A stretch of DNA of 64,000 bases from Chitinophagales bacterium (GTDB lineage Bacteria; Bacteroidota; Bacteroidia; Chitinophagales; Chitinophagaceae). The position numbers were made by a program, and so were the translations under genes. The notes under the pieces were generated by a model. That model had not been told where the DNA came from and ran no database searches. It saw nothing but the letters and a program-made list of their open reading frames with translations. The stretch covers positions 1 through 64,000 of the forward strand of contig JAAFIK010000021.1 of the NCBI GenBank assembly GCA_013298665.1. The letters run 5' to 3'. Within the stretch, counting starts at the first letter, position 1, and each line of letters begins with the position of its first letter. Positions 25,533 to 33,601 of the stretch are shown piece by piece.

Positions 25533-26966
25533 TTACTCTCCCGGTTCTCCCTCACCCGGTAAAACATCCGGCAGCAATGGAGCCGCAGCGGGCAGCGACT
25601 CAACATTACGCAACTGCCGCTGTATGGCACGGGTACGCGTACCCACCACATCATCCAACTGCCCCAGTCCCGCCTGTATGTTTTTCTGTGCCTTTTCCAG
25701 CAATCCCCCAAACTTATCAAACTCCATTTTCACCGCGCCCAGCACCTGCCATACCTCGCTGCTGCGTTTTTGCAGGGCCAGCGTACGGAAACCCATTTGC
25801 AGGCTGTTGAGTATGGCCACCAGCGTGGTAGGCCCCGCCACAGTAATCTTGTATTCATCGCGCAACTGGTCCACCAACGTACTGCGGCGGATCACTTCTG
25901 CATAAATGCCCTCAAAGGGCAGAAACAGTATGGCAAAATCGGTTGTATGCGGTGGCGCAATGTACTTGTCACGGATATCCCGCGCCATCTTCTTGATGAC
26001 CGACTCCAGGTTCCGCGTAGCCGCTTCAATATCATCAGCCACCGCATTTTCATAGGCATTGATGAGGTGTTCATAAGTATCTTTCGGAAACTTCGCATCC
26101 ACAGGCAGGTAAACCACGCTGCCTTCATCCTCACTCCTGCCCGGCAGCCTGATGGCAAACTCCACCGCATCCATGCTACCCGGCTTCGTACGTACATTGG
26201 CGGCATACTGGTTGGGGGCCAGCACCTGCTCCAGCAGCATCGCCAATTGCACCTCGCCCACCCCGCCGCGCAGTTTTACATTACTCAGTACTTTCTTCAG
26301 TCCCCCCACATCCGCTGCTATCGTCTGCATCTCACCCAGGCCGCGCTGCACCTCCACCAATTGTTTGCCCACGGTTTCAAAGCTCTGTCCCAAACGCTCG
26401 CTGAGCGTCTTTTCCAATTTCTCCTCCACCGTAGTACGGATGATGTCCAGCCTGTTTTCCGTACTGCGGATCAGGTCCTGCTGGCGCGTCTCCAGCACAC
26501 CAAATTTTTCCCTTTGCAACGCATTGAACGCAGCCACGTTTTTATCAAAGGCTTCCTGAAACCCTTTGAAGGCTCCGGCCAGCGCATCGCGGTTGAGCCG
26601 GGTGGCTTCCTCCTGCCGCAACAGCAGGGCAGACAGTTGCTTTTCGAGTGTGGCATTGATTTCTTTAAGGATCTGCTGGTGCTGGTCGGTGATGTTTTTA
26701 AGGGTAGCCGAAAGTTCATCCCGGATGTCTTTGAGCGTATCATTCAGCTCTGTGCGGTTGTCGCGCGCAATCTTTGTGTTCTCTTCCCGGTTCACCCGGA
26801 AGTCTTCCTTCAGCCCCGCTTCAATCTTCCCCAGCAGCGTCTGTAGTTCAGTCACTTTAGCCGGTAGTGCCGCTACGCCCTCCCCGCTCCTGCCACGCCA
26901 TACTGCCAGCAATATAATAATGATGATGGCCAGTACCACCAAGACGATCAATAAGATTATTTCCAT
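25533..26966 (-). CDS. rmuC: DNA recombination protein RmuC
   Basis: RmuC limits DNA inversions at short inverted repeats and has a predicted nuclease-like core. The 477-residue protein has an N-terminal membrane anchor (IILLIVLVVLAIIIIILLAV), a long coiled coil of about residues 40-210, and the RmuC domain. Signatures include LSNVKLRGGVGEVQLAMLLE, LPVDAKFPKDTYEHLINAY, and HTTDFAILFLPFEGIYAEVI followed by AGPTTLVAILNSLQMGFRTL. The C-terminus is Pro/Gly/Glu-rich. It is transcribed alone, towards the tandem repeat array. Its recombination role is known only from E. coli genetics. Confidence 0.93.
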   Translation of the reverse strand: MEIILLIVLVVLAIIIIILLAVWRGRSGEGVAALPAKVTELQTLLGKIEAGLKEDFRVNREENTKIARDNRTELNDTLKDIRDELSATLKNITDQHQQILKEINATLEKQLSALLLRQEEATRLNRDALAGAFKGFQEAFDKNVAAFNALQREKFGVLETRQQDLIRSTENRLDIIRTTVEEKLEKTLSERLGQSFETVGKQLVEVQRGLGEMQTIAADVGGLKKVLSNVKLRGGVGEVQLAMLLEQVLAPNQYAANVRTKPGSMDAVEFAIRLPGRSEDEGSVVYLPVDAKFPKDTYEHLINAYENAVADDIEAATRNLESVIKKMARDIRDKYIAPPHTTDFAILFLPFEGIYAEVIRRSTLVDQLRDEYKITVAGPTTLVAILNSLQMGFRTLALQKRSSEVWQVLGAVKMEFDKFGGLLEKAQKNIQAGLGQLDDVVGTRTRAIQRQLRNVESLPAAAPLLPDVLPGEGEPGE

Positions 26967-27036
26967 GTGTTGTCCGTTTGTGTTTTCCGGTGCCGGGTCT
27001 GCTTATGTCCGCGTATGCATTTGATTTATGGTACCC

Positions 27037-27471
27037 CTAACCCGTAAACCCTGTTTTGGTATGTGTGCCATCACAGAAGGGTTTGTTGCCCGAAGCACCG
27101 CAACGGCAGAATGCGGTCACTTTATTTTTACGCACTTCATGTCCCTCTTTATCCTTAACCACAATATTGCCGTATACCAGCAGGGGGCCATTGGGCATCA
27201 CTTCCACAATGCGCTCGGTTTGCACCGCAGCATTGTCGGGCACTTCATCATTGCGGTAAATGCTCAGCGCTCCGCTCGGGCATCGTTTTACGTGTTCAAT
27301 GATCCGCGCTGTATCCGCACCCTCAGGCCTGATCCAGGGCTGCACACGCGGATCAAACACTTCGGGCAAACCCGTTTCTCCCTTCCAGCACAGGGTAGAA
27401 TGGATACATATTGCCGGCTGCCACACAATGGTGATCTCGCCATTGGAATACTTTTTTGTGATCGCTTTCAT
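27037..27471 (-). CDS. Iron-sulfur protein: mono-4Fe-4S domain fused to CDGSH domain
   Basis: This 144-residue cytoplasmic protein joins two small iron-sulfur domains. The first (residues about 1-65) is the Fer4-type mono-cluster domain with CIHSTLCWKG and HVKRCPSGALS. The second is a CDGSH zinc-finger-like domain with the exact 2Fe-2S pattern FCRCGASGNKPFCDGTH. The start at 27471 was chosen because the first domain begins immediately after it; the open frame upstream overlaps the DUF3820 gene. Such fused proteins are common in Bacteroidota and are thought to act in redox or cluster storage, without a proven role. It follows the DUF3820 gene by 22 bases and is probably cotranscribed. Confidence 0.9.
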   Translation of the reverse strand: MKAITKKYSNGEITIVWQPAICIHSTLCWKGETGLPEVFDPRVQPWIRPEGADTARIIEHVKRCPSGALSIYRNDEVPDNAAVQTERIVEVMPNGPLLVYGNIVVKDKEGHEVRKNKVTAFCRCGASGNKPFCDGTHTKTGFTG

Positions 27472-27493
27472 GATGATGTGTTGAGGTATGATA

Positions 27494-27718
27494 CTATGAT
27501 CCCTTACGCAATTTATGCAAAATATCTTCCAGTCCGTTGATCCGTATTTCATAAAGGGTGGCCAATTGCTGCCCGAGTTTACCCTTGGGCCAACCCTCCC
27601 GGCTGAACCATTCCAGGTAGGATACCGGAAGGTCGCAGAGCAACCGGTCTTTGTATTTACCAAAGGGCATTTTTACCGTTACCAAACCGGTTAATATTTC
27701 GGGGTTGAAGCCATCCAT
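27494..27718 (-). CDS. DUF3820 family small protein
   Basis: This 74-residue protein carries the DUF3820 pattern: KMPFGKYKDRLLCDLPVSYL, then EWFSREGWPKGKLGQQLATL and a closing YEIRINGLEDIL. The family is annotated as a putative quorum-sensing-regulated virulence factor from one early study; no biochemical role is established. The start at 27718 (MDGFNPEIL) is favoured over upstream ATGs at 27775 and 27793, because a promoter element TACCTTTG at 27737-27730 lies inside the longer frame. It leads a likely two-gene unit with the CDGSH protein. Confidence 0.85.
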   Translation of the reverse strand: MDGFNPEILTGLVTVKMPFGKYKDRLLCDLPVSYLEWFSREGWPKGKLGQQLATLYEIRINGLEDILHKLRKGS

Positions 27719-27729
27719 AATCGGGTAAG

Positions 27730-27737
27730 CAAAGGTA
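27730..27737 (-). promoter_or_regulatory. -7 element for DUF3820-CDGSH unit
   Basis: TACCTTTG on the minus strand, 11 bases before the chosen ATG, which implies a very short leader. The -33 element is not clear. Confidence 0.5.
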
Positions 27738-27843
27738 ATGAGTCGCGGGTACTTTGTATAACTTTCACTATTCATCGCAGCACTATTGCACACCTGAGGC
27801 TTGTTAGTTTCCCACCAACCGCCATAAACCCATGCATTAAGCC

Positions 27844-27877
27844 TACCTTTCCACCGTTACCGGCAATATTGCCGGTA
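27844..27877 (+). promoter_or_regulatory. Promoter-like box plus 20-bp palindrome before fasciclin gene
   Basis: TACCTTTC (27844-27851), one base off the -7 consensus, is followed by the perfect palindrome TACCGGCAATATTGCCGGTA (27858-27877), which would cover the start of transcription. It ends 15 bases before the ATG. The position suits an operator for a dimeric repressor, but no regulator is identified. Confidence 0.5.
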
Positions 27878-27892
27878 GGTAAAACAACATAT

Positions 27893-28297
27893 ATGTCAAA
27901 TATTACACAGGTCGTAAACGTGGATAAGTACCTGAAAACGCTGAAAAAAGGCGTTCACGGATCCGACCTGGATCAACTACTGAGCAGCACCGGTCCCTAC
28001 ACCTTTTTTGCCCCCACCGATCTGGCTTTTGAAAAGCTGAACGCAGGTACTATGGATACTTTACTGGAACCCGCCAACCGGGCCAAACTGGCAGACCTGA
28101 TCAATAACCATATCGTAACGGGTAAAATCATGTTTGACGACCTGAAAGATGGCGACAAACTAACCACCATCAATGGTAAGGAACTCGCTGTACAGGTGAC
28201 CAATGGCAAGGTACAGGTAGGCAATATCAACGTACTGGCACGCGAAGCAAAGATATCAAACGGGGTGATGCACCTGCTCGATACGGTCATTCAATAA
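27893..28297 (+). CDS. Fasciclin (FAS1) domain protein
   Basis: This is a single FAS1 domain of 134 residues, a fold associated with adhesion. The H1 and H2 motifs are visible as GPYTFFAPTDLAFEKL and the C-terminal VLAREAKISNGVMHLLDTVI. There is no signal peptide on the chosen start (MSNITQVVNVDKYLKTL), so unlike most fasciclins it may be cytoplasmic, or secreted by an unrecognised route. The longer frame begins at TTG inside the upstream palindrome and is rejected. A 20-base palindrome and a weak promoter lie directly upstream, and a strong hairpin terminator follows. Confidence 0.88.
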   Translation: MSNITQVVNVDKYLKTLKKGVHGSDLDQLLSSTGPYTFFAPTDLAFEKLNAGTMDTLLEPANRAKLADLINNHIVTGKIMFDDLKDGDKLTTINGKELAVQVTNGKVQVGNINVLAREAKISNGVMHLLDTVIQ

Positions 28298-28351
28298 CAT
28301 CGTATTATCCACACTTATGCTGCGGAATGTCTGCTGCTTAATGCTGGATAT

Positions 28352-28393
28352 AAAAAAGCCCTCCCGGTGCTGTCGTCGGGAGGGCTTTTTTTA
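28352..28393. terminator. Bidirectional terminator after fasciclin gene
   Basis: A stem of AAAAAGCCCTCCCG against CGGGAGGGCTTTTT, with a 10-base loop and T-runs on both strands. It serves the fasciclin gene on one strand and the minus-strand material ending at 28410 on the other. Confidence 0.92.
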
Positions 28394-28409
28394 ACCGGCT
28401 GTACCCTGC

Positions 28410-28544
28410 TTATTTAAGCTTCACCACCACCATTGCCGTACCCGCTTTTACGGTCACAAAGGCTTCAGGCCGTTCGATAGGGTTAACATTATAATTTTGC
28501 CAGGCATAGTAATTGGCTGACCCGTAAGACGGTTTATTTTGCAA
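28410..28544 (-). pseudogene. Possible C-terminal remnant of a larger protein
   Basis: A 44-codon minus-strand frame reads NKPSYGSANYYAWQNYNVNP, then IERPEAFVTVKAGTAMVVVK and ends LK-stop just before a terminator. The sequence looks like the natural C-terminus of a longer, possibly extracellular beta-rich protein. It has no ATG: only TTG at 28544, inside the end of the methyltransferase gene, with a stop just upstream. I read it as a leftover tail of a deleted gene whose terminator survived. The family is not recognised, and a chance open frame cannot be excluded. Confidence 0.4.
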
Positions 28545-29295
28545 TGATTAATCGTAATGCACAGGTAAAAAAAGGCTGCGTTCTGAAATGGCCATATTGC
28601 CTGTCCCATGCTCCCGAAGCCAGGTCGGTCCGGAGCCTTTCCACTAATGCTTCCTGCACGTCATCGGGCAAAAAGCCCCAGGCAGATTGCGATAAGCGTA
28701 CTTCTTTTTCGAGAAAGGCTTCAGGTCGTCCGTAAAAAGCTTCCTGGAATCCGTCCACACAATCCAATGAAACCGGAACAGGCACCACTTCCGTATTGCC
28801 CCCGAGTGAGTGCTGAATGAAATCAATCGTTGGATAACGCGCTTTCTCTACGGCAATCAGTTCGGGAAAATAGTGTGCATTCCAGAAATTATCGAGTGCG
28901 GTGGGGTCAAAAGTCATCACCACTACGGGGCCTTTGGTTACCCTGCGCATTTCCTTCAGCCCCTTATCCATATCCGGCCAATGGTGTACCGTTACCATGG
29001 CCATCGCCGCATCAAAAGAATGGTTGTCAAATGGCAAATGGTCGGCCTTGCCATTGATTGCGGGTACTTTACCCTGCTGCAAGCGCTGGGCACGCATCAC
29101 AGCCGATGGTTCAACGGCTGTGACATACCTGTCGGCAGGTTCGTACGACCCTGCACCTGCACCAACATTCAATACGGTCCGGGCATCTCCCAGTGCCTGG
29201 TTTACATAGGCTGCAATATCAGGATCGGTTCTGCGGTAACCGGAATACTGTTGCCCAAACTGATCATAATTAAAAGCGGGATTGTCGATGCGCAT
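28534..29295 (-). CDS. Class I SAM-dependent methyltransferase
   Basis: This 253-residue protein has the Methyltransf_11 fold. Motif I is VLNVGAGAGSYEP, the acidic ribose-binding loop is TAVEPSAVM, motif II is LPFDNHSFDAAMAMVTVHHW and motif III follows as LKEMRRVTKGPVVVMTFDP. The substrate is unknown; the C-terminal half (LDCVDGFQEAFYGRPEAFLE) is of a type seen in small-molecule methyltransferases. No partner gene is adjacent. It stands alone, with about 590 bases of non-coding DNA upstream. Confidence 0.88.
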   Translation of the reverse strand: MRIDNPAFNYDQFGQQYSGYRRTDPDIAAYVNQALGDARTVLNVGAGAGSYEPADRYVTAVEPSAVMRAQRLQQGKVPAINGKADHLPFDNHSFDAAMAMVTVHHWPDMDKGLKEMRRVTKGPVVVMTFDPTALDNFWNAHYFPELIAVEKARYPTIDFIQHSLGGNTEVVPVPVSLDCVDGFQEAFYGRPEAFLEKEVRLSQSAWGFLPDDVQEALVERLRTDLASGAWDRQYGHFRTQPFFTCALRLIIAK

Positions 29296-29883
29296 TTTTT
29301 ATTTTTTTGGTTATATCATTTACTGATCGTCATTGTTCTTAGCTGCACTCCTTTCTGCATTGCTCCCCGTGCCAGACTATTCTTAGGGCAACGGTCAGGT
29401 TGGATACCCGGCAGCTAATGCACAAACGGGAAGATCCCGGTGTATATGATTGCCGTTACCCTGCCGGTCCGGAATACAAGTTTAATCATTTTATGTACAT
29501 TGGGCTTTGTGATTTGTATAAACGGGATATCAGGGTGGAAGCTGTAATGACCCCATTGCCTTGATACGTTGATTTAATGGAGCCTGAAGCGGAGAGTATA
29601 CCCGGGCTTTATAAAAAAGGGGAATGTGGGGCGCTGCTTTTTGTGCATGCACAGATCCGTAAGTGCTGCTTTTCCCGCTACAGACAAACAATATCCGGGT
29701 GGTATAATCCAAATCCCGATCCTCAGCAAGATCGGGTCAATATTCGTTGCACTACGACGATAGCAGGGGCTTGAGTCAGGTGTATTATCGTACATCCGCA
29801 CCATCAAAAGAACCCTGTAGCAAGGCTTCCCCTATTGCTGGTGGTAAATTGAGCCGCGGGAGACACCGGTGCGGCCAGCAGGG
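29296..29883. other. Intergenic region without a firm gene
   Basis: This 588-base gap separates the SDR gene's end from the methyltransferase's start. It includes a 48-codon plus-strand frame at 29418-29564 (MHKREDPGVYDCRYPAGPEY...), with protein-like composition but no recognised family or clear promoter. A hairpin CCCGATC-8-GATCGGG at 29715-29736 lacks a proper T-run. The stretch may contain decayed coding sequence. No IS end or tRNA was seen. Confidence 0.4.
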
Positions 29884-30663
29884 TCATTTTTTAATACTGG
29901 CCAGGCTTTTCTTTATCTTCATCATGAGAAAGTCCGGGGTAACCCTGGGCAGATTAGACAAAAACCAATTCATAAACCCAACAATCTTCTTTCCCCTGCC
30001 ATTCAAAAACAAGCCGATACCTGCCTTTGCCACAACACTGGCAGGCATCGGCTTATTGGCATGCATGGCATTGGTTTTACGCATCGCATCAGTATGGAAA
30101 GGTGTTTCCACGGTACCCGGGCAAAGCGCTGTTACGACAACACCTGTACCTTCCAGTTCGGCGGCAATCGTTTCGGTATAAGCCAAAACAAAGCACTTGG
30201 TGGCAGAATAAACAGCATAATAAGGGAAAGGTAAAAAAGAAAGTAAAGAAGCCACATTCATGATCCTGCCCGACTTACGCTGAACCATATCCCGTCCAAA
30301 TAATTTGGTAAGCGCAACCAATGATGAAACATTCAACTGAATCATTTTCAATTCTTCTTCAACTGATAAATCAGGAAAATCGCCATACATACCAACGCCG
30401 GCATTATTGATTAATCCGGTTACCATATAACCCCCTGCTCTGACGGCCTCATATAAATGCCAGGGTTCCTCCGGCCGGGATAAATCAACTGCAATACATT
30501 CTACCGCAACACCATATCGATGAACCAGGTCATTTTTTAATGCCTCCAGTTTATCAATGCTGCGTGCAGCCAAAATCAGGTTGTGCTTTTGGGCTGCCAA
30601 CTGTATAGCCATTTCATAGCCAATACCTGTAGATGCGCCTGTGATTAAGATATATGCTTTCAT
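29884..30663 (-). CDS. SDR family oxidoreductase
   Basis: This NAD(P)-dependent short-chain dehydrogenase has 259 residues. The cofactor motif TGASTGIG is at 8-15, the structural NNAG is in LINNAGVGMYGDF, the catalytic Ser is in NVASLLSFLPFPYYAVYSAT, and the catalytic Tyr-Lys is YSATK. The sequence resembles the classical SDR group related to DltE and YqjQ. The substrate is unknown. A -7 element TAGTTTTG at 30709-30702 gives it its own promoter, 118 bases after the Crp-type gene. Confidence 0.9.
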   Translation of the reverse strand: MKAYILITGASTGIGYEMAIQLAAQKHNLILAARSIDKLEALKNDLVHRYGVAVECIAVDLSRPEEPWHLYEAVRAGGYMVTGLINNAGVGMYGDFPDLSVEEELKMIQLNVSSLVALTKLFGRDMVQRKSGRIMNVASLLSFLPFPYYAVYSATKCFVLAYTETIAAELEGTGVVVTALCPGTVETPFHTDAMRKTNAMHANKPMPASVVAKAGIGLFLNGRGKKIVGFMNWFLSNLPRVTPDFLMMKIKKSLASIKK

Positions 30664-30701
30664 TGCAGATGTATATATTTTACTGTATTTATTCCGACAG
30701 G

Positions 30702-30709
30702 CAAAACTA
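30702..30709 (-). promoter_or_regulatory. -7 element for SDR gene
   Basis: TAGTTTTG on the minus strand fits TAnnTTTG, about 40 bases upstream of the ATG. No TTTG is found at the right -33 distance. Confidence 0.45.
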
Positions 30710-30781
30710 ATACAGCGGCAAGCTTCATCTCATAAACAAATGTTTATAGATCTGTGGCATTGCAAATACTCAGCACAGGGT

Positions 30782-31363
30782 TTATTTTGCCGCTTTAACA
30801 GGTGTTCTTTTTAGCCTGCTCAGATGGATCGGTGTAATACCGAGGTATGAAGCGATCATATATTGCGGAACACGATTATGGATATCAGGAAATACTTCGG
30901 TTATCGCATCATAGCGCTGTTTGGGTGTACGTGCATACTGGTTAATGATCCGGGTATCCTGATAGATGAAATAAAACTCTGCAATAAGTCTGCCCAACTT
31001 TTGTCCTTCCCGCAAATGCGCATAGCCCCATTCAATTGACTCCCTGGGAATAACGACGGCCTCGGTTTCTTCCAGTGCCTGTAAGGTGGAAATGGAGGGT
31101 GTTCGTTGCATAAAACTTGAGTAATCGCTTACAAATTGATTTTCCAATGCAAAATGAATGGTGTGTTCATCACCAGAAGTATCCGCAATAACAACCCTGA
31201 GTATGCCCTTGTTGATAAAATATATTTCATCAGTCACCCTGCCAGGTTTGTTTAAAAGGTGCTGTGGTTTATACACCTTAATGACAGCATCTGCCAGGAA
31301 ACCGTTCAACTCATCATCAGTGATCGAAATCATTTGCCTGATGGCCTGTGTAATCTGAATCAT
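30782..31363 (-). CDS. Crp/Fnr family transcriptional regulator
   Basis: This 193-residue regulator has a cyclic-nucleotide-binding-type beta-roll (about residues 25-120, with YFINKGILRVVIADTSGDEH) and a C-terminal helix-turn-helix (VPQYMIASYLGITPIHLSRL). The cAMP-contacting residues of E. coli Crp are not clearly conserved, so the ligand is unknown. It is of the short type common in Bacteroidota, often regulating nearby metabolic genes. It begins 14 bases after mnmE and may be read from the mnmE promoter. The SDR gene downstream is a possible target. Confidence 0.9.
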   Translation of the reverse strand: MIQITQAIRQMISITDDELNGFLADAVIKVYKPQHLLNKPGRVTDEIYFINKGILRVVIADTSGDEHTIHFALENQFVSDYSSFMQRTPSISTLQALEETEAVVIPRESIEWGYAHLREGQKLGRLIAEFYFIYQDTRIINQYARTPKQRYDAITEVFPDIHNRVPQYMIASYLGITPIHLSRLKRTPVKAAK

Positions 31364-31377
31364 TCGAATGTCTGCTT

Positions 31378-32790
31378 TTATTTACCGATGCAAAACTTAC
31401 TAAAGATATAATCCAGTACGTCCTCATTACTGATATCGCCGGTCATTTCGGAGATGAAATGCAGGCAACGCCGGATATCCGAGGCCAGCAGGTCGCCGGG
31501 AAGCTGGTTGTCAAGTCCCTGCCGGATATCTGCAAGTGAACGGGCTACCTGGTTCAGCGCTTCATAATGCCGGGCATTGGTCACAATCGCCTGATCCTGC
31601 AGGGCAGCGCTCGCTGTATATTGGCGCGACAGTTCAGTTTTGAGTAACTCAATATTTGTATGGGTTCTTGCAGATATGCCGATAAAAGGTGCATACTCAA
31701 ATGACCCGCGTATGCAATTCAGGTCTGCCAGCCATGCATCAGGATCAGCAGGAGTAAATAAATCCTGTTTGGTACCACATAAAATCAGTTGTTTACCGGG
31801 TATGAAAAGGCGCTGCAGGTCTTCCGCTAATGCCGGCAGTCCGGAACTGGCCAGATCAAAGAGATAGAGCACCACATCGGCCTTACGTATCTTCTCCAGG
31901 CTTCTTTCAATGCCCTTGTGTTCAATCACATCACTTGTATGCTGTCTTATCCCGGCAGTATCAATCAGGCGAAACAGTATGCCATCGATATTCAGGACTT
32001 CTTCAATCGTATCGCGTGTGGTTCCCGCGATCTCGCTCACAATCGCGCGGTCTTCATTGAGCAGGGCATTCAGCAGGGTAGACTTGCCCGCATTGGGTCT
32101 GCCCACAATGGCCACACTAACACCATGCTTGATCACATTACCCAGCCGGAAAGAATCCCTGAGTTGTTCCGTTGTTTGTAAGGCCTCCTGAATCAGGGCA
32201 TAAAATTTTGAGCGGTCGGCAAACTCCACATCCTCCTGGCTGAAATCCAGTTCCAGCTCAATCAACGCTGAAAACCGGATCAGGTGTTCCCGCAAGCTTT
32301 TGAGTACAGCGGAAAAGCCGCCCCGTATATTGTGCAGTGCTGTACGTTGCGAAGCTGCGGTATTACTTGCAATCAGGTCGGCCACCGCTTCTGCCTGTGT
32401 CAGGTCGAGCTTACCATTCAGGAATGCCCGCTGGGTAAACTCACCTGGCCTGGCCATCCGGGCACCATGCAGCATACAAGCCTGCAATACCTGCTCCTGT
32501 ACATAGGGACTGCCATGGCAACTGATCTCCACCACGTCTTCACCGGTATAACTCTTAGGTTTTTGAAACAGTGAAAGCACCACCTCATCCAATAACCTGT
32601 CGCCGTCTTTCAGCAGCCCCACATGCAGGGTATTGGGCAATTGTACCTGCAGGTCTTTTGAAGGAAAAAGAGCATCTGCTACCTGCCATGCAGCAGAACC
32701 ACTCAGGCGGATCACACCAATGGCACCCACACCCGGCGGCGTTGCCAACGCCACAATTGTATCATCCCAACCCATCAGTTTATCTGCCAT
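31378..32790 (-). CDS. mnmE: tRNA uridine-5-carboxymethylaminomethyl GTPase MnmE
   Basis: MnmE, with MnmG, modifies the wobble uridine of certain tRNAs. The N-terminal tetrahydrofolate-binding domain starts DTIVALATPPGVGAIGVIRL. The GTPase domain shows the P-loop GRPNAGKSTLLNAL, switch GTTRDT, and DTAGIR. The family-typical C-terminal CIGK (the Cys needed for modification) is present. The start at 32790 (MADKLMGWDD) is preferred over TTG at 32808, because that TTG is part of the TACCTTTG promoter element at 32813-32806. It is 470 residues. The downstream Crp-type gene is 14 bases away. Confidence 0.97.
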   Translation of the reverse strand: MADKLMGWDDTIVALATPPGVGAIGVIRLSGSAAWQVADALFPSKDLQVQLPNTLHVGLLKDGDRLLDEVVLSLFQKPKSYTGEDVVEISCHGSPYVQEQVLQACMLHGARMARPGEFTQRAFLNGKLDLTQAEAVADLIASNTAASQRTALHNIRGGFSAVLKSLREHLIRFSALIELELDFSQEDVEFADRSKFYALIQEALQTTEQLRDSFRLGNVIKHGVSVAIVGRPNAGKSTLLNALLNEDRAIVSEIAGTTRDTIEEVLNIDGILFRLIDTAGIRQHTSDVIEHKGIERSLEKIRKADVVLYLFDLASSGLPALAEDLQRLFIPGKQLILCGTKQDLFTPADPDAWLADLNCIRGSFEYAPFIGISARTHTNIELLKTELSRQYTASAALQDQAIVTNARHYEALNQVARSLADIRQGLDNQLPGDLLASDIRRCLHFISEMTGDISNEDVLDYIFSKFCIGK

Positions 32791-32805
32791 GTGCCCTTTT
32801 TGGGG

Positions 32806-32813
32806 CAAAGGTA
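32806..32813 (-). promoter_or_regulatory. mnmE: -7 element for mnmE
   Basis: TACCTTTG on the minus strand, 15 bases before the mnmE ATG, implies a short leader of about 10 bases. No clear TTTG at -33. Confidence 0.55.
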
Positions 32814-32859
32814 AGTCCCATTACCTGTATATCGGATACCCGGCGGGGAATACTGACGG

Positions 32860-33396
32860 TCAGTGCCAGATCCCCGGCAACAGTTGCTGGTCCACCGCAT
32901 CAGGCTCCGCTATAAAGTATCGTCGTACATCATTAATCAGCACCTCATCTACTATATCTGTAAAATCCTGCATACTGCTCTCATCACCGGGTTTTACGAT
33001 AAGGATCAGGTGTCGGGTCGTATCAGCCATACTGGCGATTGCCTGACGTTTCTGCAGGATCAGTGCGCGCAATCCTGAAGCATCGAAACTGGTGGTTTTG
33101 ATATCGGCAATATCCCGGGGTATGCCTTCATAATAATAGATGGTCCGGTCAGCAGCGGGTATCAGTGTGAGTGCGCAGGATGCGCAAACTTCAGTAGGTG
33201 CATCATCAATACTGTCATTGGGCTCCACCAGAGGCAGTACCCTGGGTTTGCTCATACTGGTGGTCAGTACAAAAAAAGTAATCAGCAGGAAACCCAGGTC
33301 AACCATCGGGGTGAGGTCAACCGTGGTGGATTTACGGGACATTTTTTTTACGCCTTTATCCCGGCGCGGGGAAGAAGATTGGTCAATTGTTGCCAT
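32860..33396 (-). CDS. ExbD/TolR biopolymer transport protein (third copy)
   Basis: ExbD works with ExbB to harvest the proton gradient for TonB. After a charged N-terminus there is one membrane helix containing the essential Asp (TVDLTPMVDLGFLLITFFVL), followed by a periplasmic domain. It is closely related to the ExbD at 35505-36053 but more diverged in its periplasmic half, and it has a CASC pair (EVCASCALTL) absent from the other two copies. It lies 205 bases after a terminator-bounded tonB, so it has its own promoter or relies on readthrough. The start at 33396 is favoured over 33411. Confidence 0.88.
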   Translation of the reverse strand: MATIDQSSSPRRDKGVKKMSRKSTTVDLTPMVDLGFLLITFFVLTTSMSKPRVLPLVEPNDSIDDAPTEVCASCALTLIPAADRTIYYYEGIPRDIADIKTTSFDASGLRALILQKRQAIASMADTTRHLILIVKPGDESSMQDFTDIVDEVLINDVRRYFIAEPDAVDQQLLPGIWH

Positions 33397-33546
33397 AGTA
33401 TAGAATTTCATATAAGATGGACGGGATTAAATTTTCCATACTTCGGATGACTTTTGTCATAGCAAATGGAGAAGGTACAGATGGGTGTATGAAGCGATTA
33501 TGACCGGTACCGCTTATGTGTAAAACAACCGATGGGATGGATCCAT

Positions 33547-33582
33547 AAAAAACCCCCTTCATTGCTGAAAGGGGTTTTTTTC
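33547..33582 (-). terminator. Terminator after second tonB
   Basis: The stem AAAAACCCCCTTC (about 33547-33560) with GAAAGGGGTTTTTT on the other side and a small loop forms a strong hairpin with T-run on the minus strand, about 20 bases after the tonB stop codon. Confidence 0.88.
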
Positions 33583-33601
33583 CAAAACGGTACGGATGGT
33601 A

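Noticed and set aside
25770..26846. 358-codon plus-strand frame opposite rmuC
   Set aside because: Antisense shadow of a conserved gene, rich in His, Gln and Leu as expected from the complementary codon bias.
28144..28297. A signal peptide or lipidation site in the fasciclin protein that I might have missed
   Set aside because: Neither the chosen start nor the TTG-extended start gives a hydrophobic N-terminal segment.
29715..29736. Terminator hairpin in the 29.3-29.9 kb gap
   Set aside because: The stem has no T-run, and no gene on either strand ends near it.
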